A stretch of DNA of 64,000 nt from Oceanibacterium hippocampi (lineage in GTDB: Bacteria > Pseudomonadota > Alphaproteobacteria > Sneathiellales > Sneathiellaceae), in the NCBI RefSeq assembly GCF_900172325.1, contig NZ_FWFR01000001.1, positions 1,333,773-1,397,772 on the forward strand, written 5' to 3'. The notes under the pieces were generated by a model that was not told the DNA's origin, did no database searches, and was given only the letters and a program-made list of their open reading frames with translations. Shown piece after piece: positions 29,804 to 35,667 of the stretch. Within the stretch, counting starts at the first letter, position 1. Every line of letters starts with the position of its first letter. Both the position numbers and the translations under genes were made by a program.

Positions 29804-31359
29804 TGCTGAACGAAGGACGACAGACCCGCGGCACCGGCACGGCCGCCGAGGGCCCGGACACCTGGACCGGCGCGCGCGCGCTCGACCAGGACACGCCGCT
29901 GATCTTCGAGCAGGATTCGCCCGGCGCCTGCGGCGTCGACCTGCCCGATGGCCCGGACGTCGCGAACCGTCTGGGCGGGCTGGAGCGGAAGGGGGCGATC
30001 GGCCTGCCCGGCCTCGCCGAGCCCGAGGTGATGCGTCACTATGTCCGCCTCTCGCGGCAGAACTACGCCATCGACATCGGCGTCTATCCGCTCGGCTCCT
30101 GCACGATGAAGCACAATCCGCGCCTGAACGAGAAGGTCGCGCGGATGCCGGGCTTCTCCGACATTCACCCGCTGCAGCCGGAATCGACGGTGCAGGGCGC
30201 GCTCGAACTGATGGACCGGCTCGGTCACTGGCTGAAGACGCTGACCGGCATGCCGGCGGTGGCGCTCTCGCCCGCGGCCGGCGCCCATGGCGAGCTGTGC
30301 GGCCTGATGGCGATCCGCGCCGCGCACGAGGCCCGGGGCGATGCCCGGAAGGTCGTGCTGGTGCCGGAATCGGCGCATGGCACCAACCCGGCGACGGCGG
30401 CGATGTGCGGCTACGCGGTGAAGTCGATCCCGGCAGACGAGACCGGCCGCGTCGATCTCGCGGCGCTGGAAGCCATGGTCGACGAGGATGTTGCCGCGAT
30501 CATGCTGACCAACCCCAACACCTGCGGCCTGTTCGAGCGCGACATCATTCGCGTCGCCGAGGCCGTGCACGGCGTCGGCGCCTATTTCTACTGCGACGGG
30601 GCCAACTTCAACGCCATCGTCGGCCGCGTCCGGCCGGGCGACCTCGGCATCGACGCGATGCATATCAACCTCCACAAGACCTTCTCGACGCCGCATGGCG
30701 GCGGCGGCCCGGGTTCCGGCCCGGTGGTCTTCTCCGATGCGCTCGCGCCCTTCGCGCCGATCCCCTACGTGATCGAACGGAAGGACGGCGACGGCTTCCA
30801 TCTGGTCGAGCATGTGCCCGACAGCGAGGTCCAGCCGTTCGGCCGCATGAAGGGCTTCCACGGCCAGATGGGCATGTTCACCCGGGCGCTCGCCTACATG
30901 ATGAGCCACGGGTCGGACGGCCTTCGCCAGGTCGCCGAGGACGCGGTGCTCAACGCCAACTATGTCCGCGCCTCGCTCGCCGACGTCATGAGCCAGGCAT
31001 TCGACGGGCCCTGCATGCACGAGGCGCTGTTCGACGACAGCTTCCTCAAGGGCACCGGCGTCTCGACCCTCGACATCGCCAAGGCGATGATCGACGAGGG
31101 CTTCCACCCGATGACCATGTATTTCCCGCTGGTCGTTCACGGCGCCCTGCTGATCGAACCGACCGAGACCGAATCGAAGGATGGCCTCGACCGCTTCATC
31201 GGCGCGATGCGCCATATCGTCGAACGGGCGAAATCCGGCGATGCCGAGCATTTCGCCGGCGCGCCTTACTACGCGCCGCGCCGGCGCCTCGACGAGACGC
31301 TCGCCGCGCGAAAGCCGATCCTGCGCTTCGAACCGGCAATGCAGGACGCGGCGGAGTAG
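29803..31359 (+). CDS. gcvPB: Glycine dehydrogenase (decarboxylating) subunit 2
   Basis: C-terminal half of the split glycine decarboxylase, carrying the PLP Schiff-base lysine K292 in INLHKTFSTPHGGGGPG. Other family blocks are DIGVYPLGSCTMKHNPR, PESAHGTNPATAAMCGY and TNPNTCGLFE. The product is 518 aa. ATG 29803 overlaps the gcvPA stop and is preceded by GAGGAGG. The frame extends 60 bases further upstream but that part is inside gcvPA. Last gene of the gcv operon; the next genes look unrelated. The L protein gene is not here. Confidence 0.96.
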   Translation: MLNEGRQTRGTGTAAEGPDTWTGARALDQDTPLIFEQDSPGACGVDLPDGPDVANRLGGLERKGAIGLPGLAEPEVMRHYVRLSRQNYAIDIGVYPLGSCTMKHNPRLNEKVARMPGFSDIHPLQPESTVQGALELMDRLGHWLKTLTGMPAVALSPAAGAHGELCGLMAIRAAHEARGDARKVVLVPESAHGTNPATAAMCGYAVKSIPADETGRVDLAALEAMVDEDVAAIMLTNPNTCGLFERDIIRVAEAVHGVGAYFYCDGANFNAIVGRVRPGDLGIDAMHINLHKTFSTPHGGGGPGSGPVVFSDALAPFAPIPYVIERKDGDGFHLVEHVPDSEVQPFGRMKGFHGQMGMFTRALAYMMSHGSDGLRQVAEDAVLNANYVRASLADVMSQAFDGPCMHEALFDDSFLKGTGVSTLDIAKAMIDEGFHPMTMYFPLVVHGALLIEPTETESKDGLDRFIGAMRHIVERAKSGDAEHFAGAPYYAPRRRLDETLAARKPILRFEPAMQDAAE

Positions 31360-31387
31360 GGGGCGATAGCCCGTCCCGCTGTTGCTT

Positions 31388-31442
31388 GATTAACTCCGGA
31401 GTTAACTGAAAAGTTGACTCCGGAGTTAATCGAGCCGATATT
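31388..31442 (+). promoter_or_regulatory. Nested-palindrome operator overlapping the promoter of the toxin/XRE module
   Basis: Two 16-base palindromic boxes, TTAACTCCGGAGTTAA (31390-31405) and TTGACTCCGGAGTTAA (31414-31429), are centred 24 bases apart. The whole block is also one inverted repeat: 20-base arms 31388-31407 and 31412-31431 around GAAA, with a single mismatch at 31416. That mismatch creates TTGACT, a -35 hexamer, 17 bases before GATATT (31437-31442). The second box therefore covers the -35 element and the first lies just upstream. This is what an autoregulating XRE-family repressor site would look like; the binding protein is presumably the XRE gene two ORFs downstream. Confidence 0.75.
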
Positions 31443-31458
31443 GCGATGGAGAGCGCCG

Positions 31459-31806
31459 ATGGCAATCCGGCTGCCCGCCGACGATGCGCTGGCAGAGCGA
31501 ATCGTAGCGGCGCTACGAGCGCTGCCGGCGACGGTGCGGTCCAGCCTGTTCCATGCGATGGCGCAGATCGATCGGTATCCGGTCCTTCCGAGGGAGCGCG
31601 TCGCGGTACTGAATGATCGCTATGACGTCCATGTCGTGAGATTGGCGCGGGGCGGATGCCATGCGGTTCTTGTCTGCGAACCCGATGGCCGTGACATCGT
31701 ACTGGCCGGGATAACAGGAAGCCGTCCATCGGCCCGTCGGGCCGCCACGCTCGCTGCCGTCGCATTGGACGTGCCGGTGCTCGACATTCATCTCGATGCA
31801 GGGTGA
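31459..31806 (+). CDS. Putative RelE/HigB-like toxin of a TA-type module
   Basis: 115-aa protein without a signal peptide or membrane segment. The layout is an N-terminal helical pair (ALAERIVAALRALPATVRSSLFHAMAQI) followed by a beta-rich core (DRYDVHVVRLARGGCHAVLVCEPDGRDIVLAGI) and a basic segment (TGSRPSARRAA). It resembles the compact RelE/ParE/HigB fold, and toxin-first order before an XRE protein is typical of higBA. The similarity is by shape, not by a decisive motif, so the toxin role is inferred. ATG 31459 is used; an in-frame TTG at 31414 lies inside the operator and would not be transcribed. Its stop abuts or overlaps the XRE start region. Confidence 0.7.
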   Translation: MAIRLPADDALAERIVAALRALPATVRSSLFHAMAQIDRYPVLPRERVAVLNDRYDVHVVRLARGGCHAVLVCEPDGRDIVLAGITGSRPSARRAATLAAVALDVPVLDIHLDAG

Positions 31807-31811
31807 TTGCG

Positions 31812-32357
31812 ATGACGACCAGGAAAGTCGCGACAATTCTGAAGATCAGGCCGGACAAGTCCACGACCGGACGGAAGCAAGGCTCCCGCCCGCTGGCGGA
31901 GATCCGCGACGAGATGCTGGCGACCGATCCCGAGCTTCGCACCGCTTGGAACGAACAGGCGCTGAAGGCGCAGATCGTCGGTTGTCTGGTGGGTCTCCGT
32001 CGCTCGGCGAACCTGTCCCAGAAGGAACTGGCGGAGCGGGCCGGATGGAGTCCGGCCTATGTCAGTCGCCTGGAATCGATTCCGGTCGAGGCCAACAAGC
32101 AGGCAGTCCCGACCCTCGCGACCCTGCTTAGCTACGCGGCCGCCTGCGGCTGCGAACTCGGCCTGCTGTTCGGCACCGCCGAGGGTGGCAAGCTCCAGGT
32201 CGCGACTGCCGCCGGGCTGGGCGAGAACGAGGGCTTCGCAGAGGCGCTCGCGGCGCTGGAAGGCGGACGCCCGGTGAAGGGAAAGGCGGTTCGTCCGCGT
32301 AAGGCGCCGGTCGGAAGGAAGCCGGCCCGCGGTGCGACGGACGTCACTGTCCGCTGA
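31812..32357 (+). CDS. XRE-family transcriptional regulator, putative antitoxin
   Basis: 181-aa DNA-binding protein. A Cro/C1-type helix-turn-helix spans about residues 55-115, with the recognition part LSQKELAERAGWSPAYVSRLE (68-88). The N-terminal 50 residues are basic, and the C-terminal 50 are an Ala/Gly/Lys-rich tail ending PVGRKPARGATDVTVR. In HigBA-like modules the XRE protein is both antitoxin and repressor of its own promoter, which fits the palindromes upstream. ATG 31812 has AGGGTG as ribosome binding site; GTG 31803, overlapping the toxin stop, is an alternative. The next ORF starts immediately after the stop. Confidence 0.85.
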   Translation: MTTRKVATILKIRPDKSTTGRKQGSRPLAEIRDEMLATDPELRTAWNEQALKAQIVGCLVGLRRSANLSQKELAERAGWSPAYVSRLESIPVEANKQAVPTLATLLSYAAACGCELGLLFGTAEGGKLQVATAAGLGENEGFAEALAALEGGRPVKGKAVRPRKAPVGRKPARGATDVTVR

Positions 32358-32642
32358 ATGACCGACCCGGCACTCTGGTCCGATATCGCCGGCATCGTCG
32401 GGGTACTGCTGCTGGCGGTGCCGGCCTGGCATGTCGGGCGCTATGCACTGAAGGCGGCGCGGTTCGCCGGCATCCGGCGCAATTTCGATGCGGCCTTGCA
32501 GGCTGAACTGGATGCCACGGCGGCCGAGCTGGAAGCGATCGGTGATCGCTGGAGCTATTGGAAGTTCGCGCTGTTCGTTGCCGGCACGTTCGCGGCGGCG
32601 CTGTCCTACGCGATTCCGTTGCTGGCCCGCTTCCTTGCCTGA
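32358..32642 (+). CDS. Small two-helix membrane protein linked to the TA-like module
   Basis: 94-aa protein of unknown function, with two hydrophobic helices (about 9-29 and 70-92) separated by a charged, Ala/Glu-rich helical stretch (FDAALQAELDATAAELEAIGDRW). The ATG directly follows the XRE stop codon with no gap, so it is translated as part of the same message. I do not recognise a family. It ends just before the strong hairpin that terminates the opposite-strand atp operon. Confidence 0.72.
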   Translation: MTDPALWSDIAGIVGVLLLAVPAWHVGRYALKAARFAGIRRNFDAALQAELDATAAELEAIGDRWSYWKFALFVAGTFAAALSYAIPLLARFLA

Positions 32643-32644
32643 CG

Positions 32645-32674
32645 AAAAAGCCCCGCCGGCGGTGCCGGCGGGGC
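32645..32674 (-). terminator. Intrinsic terminator of the atp Fo operon
   Basis: GCCCCGCCGGC (32650-32660) pairs perfectly with GCCGGCGGGGC (32664-32674) around a 3-base loop. Read on the minus strand the stem is followed by TTTTT (complement of 32645-32649), giving a classic Rho-independent terminator 36 bases after the atpF stop. On the plus strand the run of A precedes the stem, so it should not be efficient there. Confidence 0.85.
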
Positions 32675-32709
32675 CTGATCACTGATTCTCGGGTCGGAGG
32701 CGTGCTCGC

Positions 32710-33195
32710 CTAGTGGAGCTGGCTCCCGATGTCGCCGATGGCCTTGTCGACCATCTCGCTGCCCTTCTTGCCCTTGAGCTCCTCGCCGATGATCCGGCCG
32801 GCGGCCGCGACCGCGATCTCGACCGCGGCGGCGCGGATTTCCGCGACCGCGTTCTCCTCGGCCTGGCGGATGCGCTGCTCGGCCTGCTCGGTGCGGCGGG
32901 CCAGCGAGGCGGTGATCGCCGCTTCGCTTTCCTGCCGGTGCCGCTTGGCGTCGGCCTTCGCCTTGGCGACGATTTCCTCGGCCGTGGCGAGCGCGTCACG
33001 CTGCTTTCGCTGATACTCGGCATAGAGCGCCTGGGCATCCTCGCGCAGCTTCTGCGCCGTCTCGAGCTCGGTCTTGATGCGCGCCGCGCGGCTGTCGAGC
33101 TGCCCGGCGATCATGCCCGGCACCTTGTAATAGAGCACCACGGCGATGAAGAGCAGGAAGGATATCGCAACCCAGAAGGCGGGATCGTGCAGCAT
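32710..33195 (-). CDS. atpF: ATP synthase Fo subunit b
   Basis: Peripheral-stalk subunit linking Fo to F1. The 161-aa product has one N-terminal membrane helix (about 5-24, FWVAISFLLFIAVVLYYKVP), then a long Ala/Glu/Arg-rich coiled coil and a conserved end (AGRIIGEELKGKKGSEMVDKAIGDI). It overlaps the b' gene start-to-stop (TGATG). Two different b-type subunits in tandem are normal for photosynthetic and many other Alphaproteobacteria. Last gene of the Fo operon. Confidence 0.95.
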   Translation of the reverse strand: MLHDPAFWVAISFLLFIAVVLYYKVPGMIAGQLDSRAARIKTELETAQKLREDAQALYAEYQRKQRDALATAEEIVAKAKADAKRHRQESEAAITASLARRTEQAEQRIRQAEENAVAEIRAAAVEIAVAAAGRIIGEELKGKKGSEMVDKAIGDIGSQLH

Positions 33196-33686
33196 CAGCG
33201 GCTCTCCTGCAATTCGGCCTGGAGGGCGGCGGCAACCCGGTCCTCGCCGGCCTCGACGCCGATGATCTTGCGCACCACCTCGCGGGCGCCGTCACCGGCG
33301 ATCTCCCCGATATTGCCGAGCGCGTCAGCCTTTGCAGCGGCGATCCGCTTCTCGGCCTTCTGCATGTCGGCGGCGATCTGCTCGTCGATACTGGCGGTCC
33401 GTTCGGCGTCCTGGGCGGCAAGCTCGGCCCTGAGGTCGGCACCGATGGTGCTGGCCTTGGAGCGGGCCTCGGCCAGCGCGGCCTCGTATTCCGCGATCGC
33501 CTTGTCGGTATCCTTCTTGAGCCGTTCCGCCTCGCTCACATCGTGGGCGACGCGGTTCTGGCGCTCTTCCAGAACCTGGGTGATGCGCGGAATGGCGACC
33601 CGCGCCATCACCAGGTACAGCAGGATGAAGGTGATCGCGAGCCAGACAAGCTGCGGCGGGTAGTCGGCGAAATTTAGCTGGGGCAT
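33195..33686 (-). CDS. ATP synthase Fo subunit b'
   Basis: Second b-type stalk subunit, forming a heterodimer with the downstream b. The 163-aa product has the motif MPQLNFADYPPQLVWLAITF, typical of b' proteins, a membrane helix (about 11-31) and a long coiled coil. It is separated from atpE by 166 bases containing a small hairpin, and it overlaps atpF by one base. Named atpG, atpX or atpF2 in different genomes. Confidence 0.94.
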   Translation of the reverse strand: MPQLNFADYPPQLVWLAITFILLYLVMARVAIPRITQVLEERQNRVAHDVSEAERLKKDTDKAIAEYEAALAEARSKASTIGADLRAELAAQDAERTASIDEQIAADMQKAEKRIAAAKADALGNIGEIAGDGAREVVRKIIGVEAGEDRVAAALQAELQESR

Positions 33687-33829
33687 GGCCCGTCTCTCGT
33701 CCTGGTCGGCGGGGGCGGCGAGGCCGTCCGGCGGGGAATTCGCCCCGTCATCCGGTTGTCGCGCCGCCCTGCGTCAGCCGGTCGGCCGGAGCGCCGGATC
33801 GTTTCGGCGCCCGACCCACCGGGCCGAAA

Positions 33830-33846
33830 GGTTTCCGGTCGAAACC
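33830..33846 (-). other. Hairpin between atpE and the b' gene
   Basis: GGTTTC (33830-33835) and GAAACC (33841-33846) form a perfect 6-bp stem with a 5-base loop, six bases after the atpE stop on the minus strand. No T-run follows. It may help set the high c-subunit level by partial termination or by protecting the atpBE part of the message. Confidence 0.4.
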
Positions 33847-33852
33847 GGCGTC

Positions 33853-34080
33853 TTAGAAGACGAAGAGCAGCAGCATCGCGATGACGAGGGCGAACAGCGC
33901 GATCGCTTCCGTCAGCGCGAAGCCGAGGAGCACGTTGGCGAAGACCTTCGGGGCCGCGGCCGGGTTGCGAAGCGCACCCTGCACGAAGGAGCCGAAGATG
34001 TTGCCGATGCCGACGCCCACGCCGGCGAGGGCGATGGTGGCAAGACCGGCGCCAATAAGCTTTGCGGCTTCTGCTTCCAT
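33853..34080 (-). CDS. atpE: ATP synthase Fo subunit c
   Basis: Proteolipid of the rotating c-ring. The 75-aa product is a helical hairpin with the polar loop RNPAAAP (38-44) and the ion-binding carboxylate E58 in [17 protein letters not shown]. The glycine repeat [11 protein letters not shown] in helix 1 is standard. Proton rather than sodium specificity is likely as no Na-site Gln/Thr pattern is evident. A good ribosome binding site fits the need for many copies per complex. Confidence 0.97.
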   Translation of the reverse strand: MEAEAAKLIGAGLATIALAGVGVGIGNIFGSFVQGALRNPAAAPKVFANVLLGFALTEAIALFALVIAMLLLFVF

Positions 34081-34152
34081 GGTTCTAGTCCTTAAGTTTG
34101 CTGCAAGTTTGCGGGATTCGGGTTGGAAAGTCGGGTCCGGAGCGACGCCGCC

Positions 34153-34890
34153 CTAGTGGTGCATGTGGATGGCGTCGTTCAGATAGAGGCAGGTCAGGAT
34201 CGTGAAGACATAGGCCTGCAGGAAGGCGATCAGGATCTCGAGCCCGGTGAGCGCGGTGATGAAGAGCAGCGGCAACCAGCCGCCGATGATCCCGAGGCTG
34301 ATCACGAAGGTGCCGAACACCTTCAGCATCGTGTGGCCGGCCAGCATGTTGGCGAACAGACGCACCGACAGGCTGATCGGACGGACGAAGTAGGAGATGA
34401 CCTCAATCGGCACCAGGATCGCCAGCAGCGGCGCCGGCACGCCGGCCGGCACGAAGAACTTCAGGAACGCCGCGCCGTGGCGCGCGAAACCGATGATCGT
34501 CACGCCGATGAACACCACCATGGCCAGCGCGAAGGTCACGATGATGTGGCTGGTGACCGTGAAGCTGTAGGGGATCATGCCCAGCAGGTTCGCGAACAGG
34601 ATGAACATGAACAGCGAGAAGATGAACGGGAAATAGCGCCGTCCCTCGTTCCCGACATTGTCCCGCAGCATGTTCGCGATGAATTCGTACGACAGTTCGG
34701 CGAGCGACTGCATGCGGCCCGGCACCATGGCGCGGCCACGCATGCTGGTGACCAGCATGAGCGACACCAAGCCAAGCGCGATCACCATGAACAGCGCCGA
34801 ATTCGTGAACGAGACGTCGATCCCGCCGATTTCCATCGGGATGAGTCGCTTGATCTCGAACTGGGCGAGGGGGCTATGGTTTTCAGCCAC
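34153..34890 (-). CDS. atpB: ATP synthase Fo subunit a
   Basis: Proton-channel stator subunit. The 245-aa product has five to six membrane helices and the essential arginine R177 in [16 protein letters not shown]. The N-terminal [19 protein letters not shown] is the conserved alphaproteobacterial form. GTG 34890 is preferred because the product then begins [13 protein letters not shown]; the open frame reaches 34926 but those extra residues are not conserved. It lies between atpI and atpE. Confidence 0.95.
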   Translation of the reverse strand: MAENHSPLAQFEIKRLIPMEIGGIDVSFTNSALFMVIALGLVSLMLVTSMRGRAMVPGRMQSLAELSYEFIANMLRDNVGNEGRRYFPFIFSLFMFILFANLLGMIPYSFTVTSHIIVTFALAMVVFIGVTIIGFARHGAAFLKFFVPAGVPAPLLAILVPIEVISYFVRPISLSVRLFANMLAGHTMLKVFGTFVISLGIIGGWLPLLFITALTGLEILIAFLQAYVFTILTCLYLNDAIHMHH

Positions 34891-34952
34891 GTCTCTTGTT
34901 CCGTTCCTGGGTCGGCCCCGCCCCATCGGGATGATGGACGGGGGTCCGGCCG

Positions 34953-35279
34953 CTACGCCTTGGGGTCGGGCCCGTTGGCCTCGGTATTGATCTCGCGGGA
35001 CGCCTTGTAGACGTTCCAGATCCCCACCGCGGCCCCGACAAACAAGAACACGACCAGAAACAGCGGTCGTGTTCCGAACCAGTAATCGAGAAGCCAGCCG
35101 AAGCCGCCGCAGACAACGAGCGCGACGACCATCTCGACCGAGAGCCGCCAGGCGATGCCCATGGCACCGCTTCGTTCGATTCCGAGCGTCTTCGGGCTAC
35201 TCCGCTCGTCCCGGTCCTGCCGGGCCTTGCGCAGTCGCTTTTCGACGTCTTCCAGCGATGGCTTTCCAGGTTCGTCCAT
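34953..35279 (-). CDS. atpI: AtpI/AtpZ family ATP synthase accessory protein
   Basis: 108-aa protein with a charged N-terminal helix ([20 protein letters not shown]) and two membrane helices (about 46-64 and 71-91), including MSVEMVV-like [23 protein letters not shown]. Proteins of this family help c-ring assembly or Mg/Ca transport. First gene of the Fo operon, directly behind the promoter at 35336-35364. F1 genes are not in the window, which is the usual split arrangement in this class. Confidence 0.92.
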   Translation of the reverse strand: MDEPGKPSLEDVEKRLRKARQDRDERSSPKTLGIERSGAMGIAWRLSVEMVVALVVCGGFGWLLDYWFGTRPLFLVVFLFVGAAVGIWNVYKASREINTEANGPDPKA

Positions 35280-35335
35280 GACACACGCAACAGATGTCGG
35301 CCGGGACGCCAGATTACCCCGCGGGAAGCGCCGGA

Positions 35336-35364
35336 ACCATAAGGTTCGGTACCTACCCTGTCAA
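35336..35364 (-). promoter_or_regulatory. Promoter of the atp Fo operon
   Basis: On the minus strand: TTGACA (complement of 35359-35364), 17-base spacer, TATGGT (complement of 35336-35341). A perfect -35 with optimal spacing, giving a leader of about 50 bases before atpI. Confidence 0.7.
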
Positions 35365-35384
35365 GGCCGGGAGGCGGCCTTGAC
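35360..35384. repeat. Inverted repeat overlapping the atp -35 element
   Basis: GTCAAGGCCG (35360-35369) and CGGCCTTGAC (35375-35384) form a perfect 10-bp inverted repeat with a 5-base centre. The left arm contains most of the -35 hexamer, so a protein bound here could control the Fo operon. Confidence 0.55.
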
Positions 35385-35667
35385 GCGACGCCGATTTTGC
35401 GCCGCAACAGGCCCGGAAAGTGGCCCGTTTCCGTCATTTTCCGGGACCCCGCGTCGGCCGGGTGGATCACCGGCCGCGAGCGGCGATCCGGGCCTTGCCG
35501 CCGGGACCCCGCGGGAATCGTGAGCCGGTTGTTGAGCGGATGCGGATTTCGCCATATCGTGCAGCTTGTCGATGCGCTGTTGCCGCCGCGCTGCAGGCGG
35601 GCAATCGGGAGTGGCCTGAATAGAACTGCTGTACCTTCTGGCGAGTCTCGCGATCCTCGCGCTGCCG

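Larger units (their letters stand above)
35280..35619. other. Non-coding region between atpI and the DUF2339 gene
   Basis: 340 bases between divergent genes. The atpI side holds a clear minus-strand promoter (35336-35364) and a 10-bp inverted repeat (35360-35384). The rest is GC-rich and I see no plus-strand promoter of comparable quality, no T-run hairpin and no credible small gene. A ribosome binding site GGGAG (35607-35611) lies at the right end. Confidence 0.55.
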
